A program made the position numbers and the translations under genes. A model generated the notes under the pieces. The model saw only the letters and a program-made list of their open reading frames with translations. It did not search any database and had not been told where the DNA came from. From assembly GCF_014695385.1 (NCBI RefSeq), contig NZ_JACJOD010000006.1:372001-436000 (forward strand): a DNA stretch of 64,000 bases. The letters are read 5' to 3'. Positions 18,240-26,583 of the stretch are shown here, piece after piece. The stretch comes from Trichocoleus sp. FACHB-46. Its GTDB lineage: Bacteria > Cyanobacteriota > Cyanobacteriia > FACHB-46. Every line of letters begins with the position of its first letter. The stretch's first letter is position 1.

Positions 18240-19616
18240 ATGTACGCTACTTCTTCAATTTCTTTATCTGTTTTATCGCCTCAAACTTGGCCTTTTGGTT
18301 TGCAATGGTTGCCTCAGCCTGCCTATTTGGTGGGAGGTGTGGTGCGTGATGCGTTGCTCGGTCGTCATGCCGATTACCTAGACCTCGACTTTGTCATGCC
18401 AGAAAAGGCAGTGGAAACGGCTCAAGCGATCGCGCATCATCACAAGGCTGGCTTTGTTTTATTAGACGCAGAGCGGCAAATTGCCCGGGTGGTGTTTGAG
18501 CAAGCTACCGCAGATTTCGCGCAACAAATGGGGTCTAGCCTCGAAATTGATCTCCAGCGGCGGGACTTTACGGTGAATGCGATCGCCTACAACCCGCATA
18601 CTGAAGAGTTGATTGATCCACTGGAAGGCTTTGTGGATTTGAAGCAAAGCTCGATCCGCATGGTAGCTTCGGAAAACTTGCGCGAAGACCCCCTACGTCT
18701 GTTGCGGGCTTATCGCCAAGCAGCTCAGTTGGGCTTTAGCCTAGACGCGGAAACGCGGGCTGTGATTCGTCAGTTTTCTCCTTACTTAAGCCAGGTTGCC
18801 GCCGAGCGCATCCAGTCGGAACTCAACTATTTATTTGGCAGCGTTCAGGGAACTCCGTGGTTGACCGCCGCCTGGCAAGATGGCTTGCTCCAAGCTTGGT
18901 TTCCTCAAGCCACTGCTCAAAGTCTGGCTCAAATTGCGGCGATCGATCGCTCAGCAATTAGTTTGGTGGCCGCTTGTCCTAGCTTCAAAGCTGAACTTTA
19001 TGCCTCCCTACGCCACACAACCAAAGCTAGTCGTAAAGGCACTAAAAATTCATCTAGCGCCACGGGCAACAAATCTGCTAATAGCAACTCTGGTGTTGAG
19101 GCGGGAGCTGCTAAAGCCAAGCTTGCAGGCGATCATCGCACTTGGATCACGGTGGCCAAGCTAGCTAGTTTGCTGTCTCCAGACCTAGCGCAGGCTGAGG
19201 TAGAGTTATTGACCTTGAAATACAGCCGAGCCGAGATTCAAGCGGCCCTAACTATTATTAAGTTTTTGCCTCAGTTACAAGCAGTTAGCGTCACGGCTGG
19301 TTTGTCTTGTCGAGAGCAGTATTTTCTGTTTCAATCGGTCGGCCCTGTATTCCCAGCGCTGATGGTGCGGGCTTTAGCTGTAGGTGTACCGATATCAGTG
19401 CTATTGGGGCTGATTGAGCGTTTTCTAACTCCTGACGATCCAGTCGCGCATCCTATGCCTCTTGTCAGTGGTCAAGACCTAATGACGCATTTGAAGCTGG
19501 CTGCTGGCCCGCAAATTGGGCAACTTTTAGCTGAGATTCAGTTGGCACGAGCTGAGGGACTAATCACTACTCCAGCCAATGCCCTAGAATTGGCGGCCAA
19601 AATGACCAAACTGTGA
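18240..19616 (+). CDS. cca: CCA tRNA nucleotidyltransferase / poly(A) polymerase family
   Basis: 458-residue class II nucleotidyltransferase. The head domain has LVGGVVRDALLGR followed by the two metal-binding Asp residues in DYLDLDFVMP, and RRDFTVNAIAYNP as the second conserved block. Next comes ENLREDPLRLLRAYRQA, typical of the neck. It probably adds or repairs the 3' CCA of tRNAs; the tRNA-Gly gene in this window lacks an encoded CCA. In cyanobacteria the work may be split between related enzymes, so an A-adding or CC-adding specialisation is possible. A TTG at 18225 would add five residues; ATG 18240 is preferred. A low-complexity Ser/Asn/Ala/Lys segment (about residues 258-295) interrupts the C-terminal half. 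Confidence 0.92.
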   Translation: MYATSSISLSVLSPQTWPFGLQWLPQPAYLVGGVVRDALLGRHADYLDLDFVMPEKAVETAQAIAHHHKAGFVLLDAERQIARVVFEQATADFAQQMGSSLEIDLQRRDFTVNAIAYNPHTEELIDPLEGFVDLKQSSIRMVASENLREDPLRLLRAYRQAAQLGFSLDAETRAVIRQFSPYLSQVAAERIQSELNYLFGSVQGTPWLTAAWQDGLLQAWFPQATAQSLAQIAAIDRSAISLVAACPSFKAELYASLRHTTKASRKGTKNSSSATGNKSANSNSGVEAGAAKAKLAGDHRTWITVAKLASLLSPDLAQAEVELLTLKYSRAEIQAALTIIKFLPQLQAVSVTAGLSCREQYFLFQSVGPVFPALMVRALAVGVPISVLLGLIERFLTPDDPVAHPMPLVSGQDLMTHLKLAAGPQIGQLLAEIQLARAEGLITTPANALELAAKMTKL

Positions 19617-19862
19617 CTCTAATTGGCTTTGAAAGCTTGGCCTTTTTCGGTCAACAGCTTTGCCAACGGCTCTGTCAACCGCAATTCAGCTAAAATTAAA
19701 GGCTGAGCTGTTTGGGTGAGAGTCACAGATTAGGTTAGAGTAAACATCTGACCGATTTTTTTAGGCGTTCTGGTTTTTAGATCGCTGGCTTGAGATCGCT
19801 TCTCGCAAAAGTTTGGGAAAGCGATCGCTTTTCGCGTGGCAGATAGATTCAAAGAGGTAAAC

Positions 19863-20045
19863 ATGGCTAAACGCCGCAACTTAAAGAAAGAAAAAGCTCT
19901 CCGTAATGAAGCTTACGCTCGCAAATTCCGTAAGCGCACCAACAAAGGCCGCTTTGGCAAGAGACGCTTTGGTAATGACAACCGAGCTGAAGAAACTGAA
20001 ACTGATCAAGAGGGCGCAAGAGACGGCGCTGAAGCGACAGACTAG
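19863..20045 (+). CDS. Small basic cyanobacterial protein (60 aa)
   Basis: Starts MAKRRNLKKEKALRNEAYAR with a good AGAGGT ribosome-binding site seven bases upstream (an in-frame start at 19836 is ignored). The first 45 residues are strongly basic (KFRKRTNKGRFGKRRFG) and the last 15 acidic (EETETDQEG). The basic half suggests nucleic acid or ribosome binding, but that is inference. I recognise it as a type of short protein found widely in cyanobacteria without an assigned function. It appears to be transcribed alone after cca. Confidence 0.85.
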   Translation: MAKRRNLKKEKALRNEAYARKFRKRTNKGRFGKRRFGNDNRAEETETDQEGARDGAEATD

Positions 20046-20142
20046 TCTCCCAGGGTTTCCCATTGAGATGCAGTCAAGCTTGCTAAGAGCCTAAGTATGA
20101 AAGGCAATAGCAAGAAATTCCGGGTCATTGCTTGAAATTGCT

Positions 20143-21279
20143 TCAGCCCGTGGAATCGACAAAGTGACTGGAAATGGTATGCCAAAAGCTGGTTTCTGGC
20201 AGGGGTAGATTCCGAAGCTGATGATTAATTTCGGCTGCTGCTGCCAGTCCAGATTCTAAAGCGTTTTCGATCTGCATCCCCCCGCACCAGTCGCCACTAC
20301 AAACGAGTGGTAAAGCGGTCGGGGCAACTAAACAAGGTGCTAGCCAACCCTGAGCAGGAAAGGCATAGCGCCAACGGTGAACTTGTAACCAGTCGGGGGC
20401 GTCGAGCCAAGCAAAGAAAGCTTGGGCGGCATAGTCTAAGAGTTGACGCCCCACTGCTGGTAAATCAGAAGTTTCTAAGTTTGTTTGAGCAAAGGCAGCA
20501 CTGCTTTGGATGACGAAAGTGGGCGGCTGTGGTTCTGAGCCTTGACTGGGGCGTTTACTGTTCTCCAGGCTAATCCAATCAATCATTGAATCATCAGGAC
20601 AGGTGACAGCTTGCCAAGCTGGGTTGTGAGTGGCTAAATCAGCTTGGCGATCGCGAGAATAACCTGCGATCGCAGTGATGCAAGGATGATATTGGACCGC
20701 GCGTAGAGTTTTGAAGAACTTATCAGCAGGTATTGTTTCTTCCAAAGGCTTGAGCAACGTCAGGGCTTGCGGGGCAGGAATCGCTACAACCACTGCCTGA
20801 GCAGCCAACGTTGTAGGAGTTGCAGCAGGATCACTGGTGTTTGCCAAAGTCAGTTGCCAAGTATTTTCTGGGGTCAAGGCGATCGCTTCTACTCGCTGGC
20901 TCCGCTGAATGTCTAATCCAGTTGCTAAAAATTTGGCGATCGCGCTCATGCCAGCGGGAGCTGTATAGCGAGGATAAATGTCTTGAGATTGCGGTGCATG
21001 CAGGTGGCGATCGCTCCCTAGTTCATAAACAGTATCTGTCCAAGTTCTTAGAATTTGGTTTTCGCACAAAACTGGAATGAGTTGGGCCAGATGCTCTCCT
21101 TGGGCACTGAGATGGCGGGCTCCATGATCCGTGCAAGTATCCTGCACCCGACGAGTGGCAATGCGGCCACCCAACCCCCGAGACTTTTCTACTAGGACAA
21201 CGCGATAGCCCCATTGCCGCAACTGCTGAGCGCAACTAATGCCTGCAATGCCAGCTCCAACCACAGCAACATCAAACAC
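20143..21279 (-). CDS. FAD-dependent oxidoreductase, renalase-like
   Basis: About 378 residues if started at GTG 21279 (VFDVAVVGAGIAGISCAQQL), which places the dinucleotide-binding GxGxxG at the very N-terminus as in the family; an upstream start at 21345 would add 22 unconserved residues. The FAD fold is completed by VVLVEKSRGLGGRIATRR and, near the C-terminus, PLVCSGDWCGGMQIENALESG. The pattern resembles bacterial renalase-like amine oxidase-fold enzymes, which act on reduced nicotinamide isomers; the substrate here is unproven. A GGAG sequence lies upstream of the GTG. Divergent from the YaaW-family gene. Confidence 0.88.
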   Translation of the reverse strand: MFDVAVVGAGIAGISCAQQLRQWGYRVVLVEKSRGLGGRIATRRVQDTCTDHGARHLSAQGEHLAQLIPVLCENQILRTWTDTVYELGSDRHLHAPQSQDIYPRYTAPAGMSAIAKFLATGLDIQRSQRVEAIALTPENTWQLTLANTSDPAATPTTLAAQAVVVAIPAPQALTLLKPLEETIPADKFFKTLRAVQYHPCITAIAGYSRDRQADLATHNPAWQAVTCPDDSMIDWISLENSKRPSQGSEPQPPTFVIQSSAAFAQTNLETSDLPAVGRQLLDYAAQAFFAWLDAPDWLQVHRWRYAFPAQGWLAPCLVAPTALPLVCSGDWCGGMQIENALESGLAAAAEINHQLRNLPLPETSFWHTISSHFVDSTG

Positions 21280-21311
21280 GAATGTTGAGTCTCCTAGAGA
21301 ATTTGCATCGG

Positions 21312-21354
21312 GCCAATAGCGAACAAGCCAACAGCGAACAGCCAATCGCTAAGA
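21312..21354 (+). repeat. Heptanucleotide repeat tract (STRR-like)
   Basis: Degenerate heptamers GCCAATA, GCGAACA, (one A), GCCAACA, GCGAACA, GCCAATC, GCTAAGA, in the divergent region between the FAD oxidoreductase start and the YaaW-family gene. They read as NSEQ-like residues if an upstream start is used for the plus-strand ORF, which argues that this part is not coding. Confidence 0.65.
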
Positions 21355-21401
21355 GTAGAATATGGGACAGCGGGGTTAACAGTGCAGTTGTGGAGGAATT
21401 T

Positions 21402-22259
21402 ATGGCGGACGAGCTAAGAGCAGCCTTGGAGTTAGCGACTGAAGAAGAATTAGGTGAGCTAACTGAGATTTTGTTTCGCCGTAAGTTTAACCCAATTGAC
21501 TACCTGTATACCCCGGACCCGATGGATGTGCAAAGCCAAGGGCGACAAGCTTGGCTAGATGCCTTAGAGCAACGCTTTCGGTTTTTAGCGGCAGATGGCA
21601 TGACAGTGCTGCAAGGTCATGCCGATCGCATCACTTATCGCCAATGTTTAATTCAAGTTTGCCGCTACCTCAGAATTCCTTACTCCGAAGAATTATCAAC
21701 TACTGACTTAGAAGCGGAAGTGTTTCTCAATCTGCTGAGTCGTGCCTGGAAACAACTATCGACCAAAGAAAAAGGAGCTTTGACGCTGCGGGTACAACAA
21801 TCACTAGCTTGCTCTGAAATTCGGGATCAGCTACCTCTGGCAGTGCAGCAAGATCCAATGGGATTGCTGGTCAAGGGGGGTAGTGCTTTGGCGATTAGCT
21901 CAATTGTGCGTCCCATGTTGATGCAATTGATCGCAAAACAGTTTGCCTACCACTTTGCAACTTACCAAGTAGCCCAGCAAGCGATCGCGAAAGGTGGCGC
22001 TGTGGCAGCCGCTCAATTTGAAAGTTATGTAGCGCTACAAACCGCAAAACAAGGGATGGCTCTCAGTGCGGCTCGCTATGGCGTGACTCGCAGCGTTTTG
22101 GCTTTTGTGGGACCAGCGATGTGGGCTTTGTTTTTTGCGGATTTAGGCTGGCGGGCGATCGCAACTAACTATGGGCGGGTGATTCCCACTGTGTTTGCTT
22201 TGGCGCAAATTCGCTTGACTCGCGCCGATTGCCTTGAAGCGGCTTGGGAACCAGTGTAG
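21402..22259 (+). CDS. YaaW family protein (UPF0174)
   Basis: 285 residues from ATG 21402, chosen because a strong TGGAGGAAT ribosome-binding site precedes it and the family-like start MADELRAALELATEEELGEL follows. The in-frame sequence upstream (from 21282) is repeat-derived. The N-terminal part has the LTEILFRRKFNPIDYL element of the YaaW group. The C-terminal third is hydrophobic (SSIVRPMLMQLIAKQFAYHF and VLAFVGPAMWALFFADLGW), suggesting membrane association. Function in the family is poorly known. The O-antigen-ligase-like gene begins 10 bases after its stop, so the two are probably co-transcribed. Confidence 0.85.
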   Translation: MADELRAALELATEEELGELTEILFRRKFNPIDYLYTPDPMDVQSQGRQAWLDALEQRFRFLAADGMTVLQGHADRITYRQCLIQVCRYLRIPYSEELSTTDLEAEVFLNLLSRAWKQLSTKEKGALTLRVQQSLACSEIRDQLPLAVQQDPMGLLVKGGSALAISSIVRPMLMQLIAKQFAYHFATYQVAQQAIAKGGAVAAAQFESYVALQTAKQGMALSAARYGVTRSVLAFVGPAMWALFFADLGWRAIATNYGRVIPTVFALAQIRLTRADCLEAAWEPV

Positions 22260-22268
22260 GAAGCAACC

Positions 22269-23678
22269 TTGAACAAGTTATTCCACTTACAGACTCATCC
22301 GCAACGGCATCTGCAAATGCCTTGGCACTGGGTTCAAATTGGTTTGCTCCTGTTTCCTTTTAGCCCTTTGTTGGGTGGCTTGAGCTTGTTGGGAGCCGCG
22401 ATCGCTACCTGGATTAAGCAAGCTACTTGGATCAAACGCCGTCCTTTTAATCGGGGTTTGGCGGTTCTGAGCTTGTGGTTTGTGGTGGCAGCAATTTTTG
22501 CTTACGATCGCACTGCGGCACTCTTGGGCTTGGCTAACTTCTTACCGCTATTCTTTTTATTTACAGCCCTCAGTACGCTGATTCAAACGCCTGCTCAACT
22601 ACGACAGCTCGCTTGGGTCTTGGTTTTAACCTCAGTGCCCGTGGTCATTATTGGCTTGGGTCAGCAGTTTTGGGGCTGGGCAGGACATTTACGTTTGCTG
22701 GGAATTATTGTCGATCTGGGTGTGGAACGAGGCGGCAATCCTTTGGGTCGCATGTCTTCGATTTTTGCCTATGCCAATGTCTTAGCTAATTACTTGGTGA
22801 TTGCGTTTATTTTGGCAATTGGACTGTGGATCGATGCGTTTCCAGGCCGTAGGAGCCAGTCGCAATCAATTGCGGAACCTGCGATCGCGGCACTATCTGA
22901 GGAGCCCTATCCTGCCCTAAACGCTTCCACTTCATCAAGTATCGCTTGGGGGCGTTGGTGCTTTTTAGCTGCCGTCGTGCTGGGGAATGCGATCGCGCTT
23001 CTCCTCACGAACTCCCGCAATGCTTGGGTCTTAGCAGGCTTGGCTTGCCTAACTTATGCTTTGTATCTCGGTTGGCGCTGGCTAGTAATTGCGGTTGGTA
23101 TAGCTGTTACTGGTATTGGCGGAGCAGCTTTTGGCCCTGCGGTCATCAAGGCTCCACTCAGGCTGATTGTTCCAGCGTTTCTCTGGGCAAGACTGTCGGA
23201 TGAGTTGTATCCCAATCGCCCTGTCGCCACCCTCCGGGCAACCCAATGGCAGTTTGCTTGGTCTCTAGCCGAGCAGCGGCCTTTCACAGGTTGGGGCTTA
23301 CGCAACTTTACCCCGCTGTATCAAGCCAAGTGGCAAGTCTTTATGGGCCATCCTCACAGTTTGCCGTTGATGTTGATGGCAGAGACAGGGGTGTTCGCGA
23401 CCTTGCTACTGGTGGGATTAGTGGGCTGGATGGTGTATCGTGGCGTGCGGTTGTTCCTGTCTTGGAATCCTGCCTCAGATCCTTTGCAGCAAAGCGATCG
23501 CCTGATTTTATTTACCTATTTAGTAGCGTTCTTAGCTTGCAGCTTATTCAACTTATTTGATGTCACTCTGTTTGATATCCGCATCAATGTTTTAGGCTGG
23601 TTGCTGTTAGCCGCCATTTGTGGCTTAGTAGAGCGACAGCAAGCTGGAGCTAGGAATTTTAGCGAGGAACCTGGTTAG
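22269..23678 (+). CDS. O-antigen ligase family membrane protein
   Basis: 469 residues with about ten to twelve transmembrane helices and the Wzy_C/O-antigen-ligase core, including NSRNAWVLAGLACL and the external loop RPFTGWGLRNFTPLY leading to HPHSLPLMLMAETG. Family members polymerise or ligate surface polysaccharides; related cyanobacterial proteins were once annotated as IctB bicarbonate transporters, an assignment that should not be assumed here. The start is TTG 22269, supported by AGGAAG six bases upstream; ATG 22317 is the alternative. Probably in one operon with the YaaW-family gene upstream and the J-domain gene downstream. Confidence 0.85.
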   Translation: MNKLFHLQTHPQRHLQMPWHWVQIGLLLFPFSPLLGGLSLLGAAIATWIKQATWIKRRPFNRGLAVLSLWFVVAAIFAYDRTAALLGLANFLPLFFLFTALSTLIQTPAQLRQLAWVLVLTSVPVVIIGLGQQFWGWAGHLRLLGIIVDLGVERGGNPLGRMSSIFAYANVLANYLVIAFILAIGLWIDAFPGRRSQSQSIAEPAIAALSEEPYPALNASTSSSIAWGRWCFLAAVVLGNAIALLLTNSRNAWVLAGLACLTYALYLGWRWLVIAVGIAVTGIGGAAFGPAVIKAPLRLIVPAFLWARLSDELYPNRPVATLRATQWQFAWSLAEQRPFTGWGLRNFTPLYQAKWQVFMGHPHSLPLMLMAETGVFATLLLVGLVGWMVYRGVRLFLSWNPASDPLQQSDRLILFTYLVAFLACSLFNLFDVTLFDIRINVLGWLLLAAICGLVERQQAGARNFSEEPG

Positions 23679-23711
23679 AATAATCAAAAGCTAGGTAGGG
23701 TGGGAACTCGC

Positions 23712-24320
23712 GTGACTCAAGATGGAGCAACGCCAAATCAGGTGAATCAAGGGTCGCCATTGCCAAAAACTGCGGCTCCTAATTACTACGCCCTGCTAGG
23801 ATTGCATCCTTCCGCATCACCGCAACAAATCCGGCGAGCTTATCGCGATTTGAGCAAACAATTGCATCCCGATACCACCATATTGCCTCCGGCGATCGCC
23901 ACAGCAAAGTTTCAGCAACTCAATGAAGCCTATGCTACCGTCAGTAATCCGGAGCGTCGTGTTGCTTACGACCTCAAAATTGGCTATTCCCGTTTGCATG
24001 TGATGCAAGCCCCAGCGGACCTTAACCGTTCTGCCTCACAATCTCGGCGCTATTCTTCCTCTGCCTATCTAGACCCTACCGATCGGCCCCTGTCACCCGG
24101 AGAAATCTTTGCTTTATTTATCTTGGGTGTCACGTTTGTAGCTTGCTTAATGCTAGCGATCGCGATTGGTCTAACGAGAGGCGATATTGCCTTTCATCCT
24201 TTGCAATTGCAGAGTCAGAGTGCTCCTAGTGAGCAAATTGAGACAGCGAGATCAGAACTGGCAGCTCCATCTGCTAAGGTTTTAGATTCTGATGCCAATC
24301 AAAAAAATTCTCAGTTGTAG
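23712..24320 (+). CDS. J-domain (DnaJ-like) membrane protein
   Basis: About 202 residues. The J domain near the N-terminus reads NYYALLGLHPSASPQQIRRAY, with the essential HPD in KQLHPDT and the downstream FQQLNEAYATVSNPERRVAYD. After a Ser/Arg-rich linker a single transmembrane helix (EIFALFILGVTFVACLMLAI and following) and a polar tail come last. It should recruit and stimulate an Hsp70 at a membrane. It lacks the Gly/Phe and zinc-finger regions of classical DnaJ. The start is GTG 23712, or GTG 23700 just upstream. The DUF3143 gene follows on the same strand. Confidence 0.9.
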   Translation: MTQDGATPNQVNQGSPLPKTAAPNYYALLGLHPSASPQQIRRAYRDLSKQLHPDTTILPPAIATAKFQQLNEAYATVSNPERRVAYDLKIGYSRLHVMQAPADLNRSASQSRRYSSSAYLDPTDRPLSPGEIFALFILGVTFVACLMLAIAIGLTRGDIAFHPLQLQSQSAPSEQIETARSELAAPSAKVLDSDANQKNSQL

Positions 24321-24444
24321 GAGTGAATGGTTATTCGCCCCTACGAGGGTCTACAAATCCAATTTAGAGAATTGGTAGTATTCCTGAGTTGCTTCTTGAG
24401 GCTCATTCTGTGCACAATTTTGGTCTACGCAATCTTTGAGATTT

Positions 24445-24711
24445 ATGACGCTACCTTCTAGTGACACTCCCCTCTATAATCACTCCCTACCAGACCTTGA
24501 AACTTGGTTAACTGAACAAGGTTGCGAACAAGACCCAGCAGAACTTCACTGCTGGCGTATAGCAAAACCCGCATGGAAAGCCGAGTTGTATCTAGATGTA
24601 GACCAACTGACAGTACGTTATCTGGAAGTGGGAGGGGAGGCGATTCAGCGCTCCTTTAAGTATTTGCTCAGCCGCCAGGATGTGGAAGATGCCATTTTCT
24701 CGGGGCCTTAG
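24445..24711 (+). CDS. DUF3143 domain protein
   Basis: 88 residues from ATG 24445. The sequence LYNHSLPDLETWLTEQGCEQ, then CWRIAKPAWKAELYLDVDQL and TVRYL, matches what I know of the DUF3143 family, a short soluble protein of cyanobacteria and plastid-bearing lineages that is frequently next to a J-domain gene, as here. Function is unknown. A TTG at 24436 would add three residues. No signal peptide. Confidence 0.85.
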   Translation: MTLPSSDTPLYNHSLPDLETWLTEQGCEQDPAELHCWRIAKPAWKAELYLDVDQLTVRYLEVGGEAIQRSFKYLLSRQDVEDAIFSGP

Positions 24712-24744
24712 TTAGCTACAGCTTTAATTGATTCACCTCACGGC

Positions 24745-25494
24745 TTAGAGCTTGCCAAAGCGACGATGCCGTTGTTGATAAGCGCATAAAGCTTGGTGGA
24801 ACTCGGCGCGATCGAAGTCAGGCCAGAGCGTATCTGTCACATAAAGCTCGGAATAAGCCATCTGCCAAAGCAAAAAATTGCTCAGTCGCATTTCGCCACT
24901 GGTCCGAATTAGCAAGTCAGGATCGCCCACGCCTGCGGTATAGAGATGCCGCTCAAACACTGCCTCATCAATATCTTCTGGTTGCAAGTGTCCCTGCTGA
25001 ACTTGAGTGGCGATCGCTCGACAAGCTTGCAAAATTTCTTGCCGCCCTCCATAGTTGGTGGCAACCGTAAAGTGAATGCCAGAATTATTCCGAGTTTCAG
25101 CCATAGAGCGCTCAATCTCGGCTCGCAGAGATTGGGGTAGCGCGTCCAAATTACCCACAAAAGTAATGCGGACATTTTCTCGCATCATTTCCCGGAGTTC
25201 TTGCCGCAACACCCGCTCGAACAGTGTCATCAAAAAGTCAACTTCTTCAAACGGTCGCCCCCAATTTTCTGTCGAAAAGGCATAGGCCGTTAGAGCTTGA
25301 ACTCCCCAATCGCGACAGCAGCGCAACAGATCCTTAAGCGCGTCTACTCCTCGGCGGTGGCCCATGATCCGAGGTAGACCTTGGCGCTTAGCCCAGCGAC
25401 CATTGCCATCCATGATTACAGCTACATGCTTAGGCAGCCGCTCTCGATCTAGATCAGCAGGCAGATCTTGTAAGATGGTTGGCTTTGCAGTCAT
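24745..25494 (-). CDS. uppS: Isoprenyl transferase (undecaprenyl diphosphate synthase)
   Basis: 249-residue cis-prenyltransferase that adds isopentenyl units to farnesyl or geranylgeranyl diphosphate to make the C55-type carrier lipid for peptidoglycan and polysaccharide synthesis. Signatures: [20 protein letters not shown] with catalytic Asp29, [26 protein letters not shown] and the C-terminal [20 protein letters not shown] followed by WPDF. Its start codon overlaps the stop of cdaA by four bases (ATGA), so the two are translationally coupled. Length and motifs are standard. Confidence 0.97.
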   Translation of the reverse strand: MTAKPTILQDLPADLDRERLPKHVAVIMDGNGRWAKRQGLPRIMGHRRGVDALKDLLRCCRDWGVQALTAYAFSTENWGRPFEEVDFLMTLFERVLRQELREMMRENVRITFVGNLDALPQSLRAEIERSMAETRNNSGIHFTVATNYGGRQEILQACRAIATQVQQGHLQPEDIDEAVFERHLYTAGVGDPDLLIRTSGEMRLSNFLLWQMAYSELYVTDTLWPDFDRAEFHQALCAYQQRHRRFGKL

Positions 25495-26414
25495 TTTTTT
25501 TCCCGAGAGGCCGAAGAGGGCAAACGAAGTAAACGTGAAATGAGTGCCAATCCTTGAGACCCAATTTGACGACCAAAGTTGCGTAAATCTGAGGCAACTG
25601 CTTCGCGGTCAACGGATGGGGAGAAGCTTGCTTCTAAGAGTTCTTTCAGTTTACTGCTGGTCAGGGGCCGATTGAGTGTTCCCCTTTCTGCTAGGGAAAT
25701 CGACCCTGTTTCTTCAGATACAACAATACACATACAATTTTCGATTCGCTCAGTGATTCCCATCGCGGCTCGGTGGCGTGTGCCTAATTGCCGGGAAGCA
25801 GTACGCTCTGAGATGGGTAAAATGACGCCAGCAGCCATGATGCGGGAAGCTCGGATTAAAACCGCACCATCATGAAGCAGGGTAGTGGGTTGGAACAAGG
25901 TCTGGATGAGTTCTTTAGAAACTTCAGCGTTCAACCTCACGCCTGGCACCGAAAAATCGCGCTCATCAATCGGAGCACTGGTTTCTAAAATCAATAGCGC
26001 TCCGATGCGGTTTTGGGAAAGTTCTTTGACTGCATCGACAATCTCATCAATGACATTGTCAGGTTTGGGAATAGCGCGGCGTGAAGGTTGAAACAATTGC
26101 AGAATTTCACCCCGCCCCAACTGCTCTAGAAAGCGGCGAAATTCTGCTTGCAAGATAAAGGCCATTGAGACAGCTGAGCCAATCACCAAGCTGTTCAAGA
26201 CAAAACTCAAAAGTTTGAGTTTCAAGTTAGTGCTGACGGCTGCGGCTAGCATTAGGATAATGAATCCCCGTACCATCCACAGTGTCCGGCGCTCACCAAT
26301 AATGATGAGCACCATATACGTCAGGAGTAGCACCAGTCCAATATCAATAATTTGAAGCAGCAAAGACTGAGTCCAACCTGGATCAGCCAGCCATCGCTTC
26401 CACAATTGTCCCAT
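25491..26414 (-). CDS. cdaA: Diadenylate cyclase CdaA
   Basis: 307 residues. Three transmembrane helices (about 17-38, 44-62, 70-88) are followed by the DAC domain with both catalytic motifs: DGA (182-184, in [10 protein letters not shown]) and RHR (213-215, in [12 protein letters not shown]). It condenses two ATP to c-di-AMP, a signal controlling potassium and osmolyte transport and, in many bacteria, wall homeostasis. The C-terminal 40 residues are a polar tail. It overlaps uppS by four bases. lysA lies 169 bases upstream on the same strand, so three genes related to the cell wall are grouped; the usual regulators CdaR and GlmM are not adjacent. Confidence 0.97.
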   Translation of the reverse strand: MGQLWKRWLADPGWTQSLLLQIIDIGLVLLLTYMVLIIIGERRTLWMVRGFIILMLAAAVSTNLKLKLLSFVLNSLVIGSAVSMAFILQAEFRRFLEQLGRGEILQLFQPSRRAIPKPDNVIDEIVDAVKELSQNRIGALLILETSAPIDERDFSVPGVRLNAEVSKELIQTLFQPTTLLHDGAVLIRASRIMAAGVILPISERTASRQLGTRHRAAMGITERIENCMCIVVSEETGSISLAERGTLNRPLTSSKLKELLEASFSPSVDREAVASDLRNFGRQIGSQGLALISRLLRLPSSASREKK

Positions 26415-26583
26415 CAGAACCTGAATTACGCTTGCGCCTCAACGGGGACAACTGAGAGGCTGTGCAGCCTTCTAGCCTCCCAGTTGCCAGTCAAGAATAT
26501 TTCGGTTAAGCCTTGTGCAAGTCACTGCATGGCCACCTGATCGTGAAGAAACTAGCAAGCTAGCTCTAAATCAGGTTAGCGGG

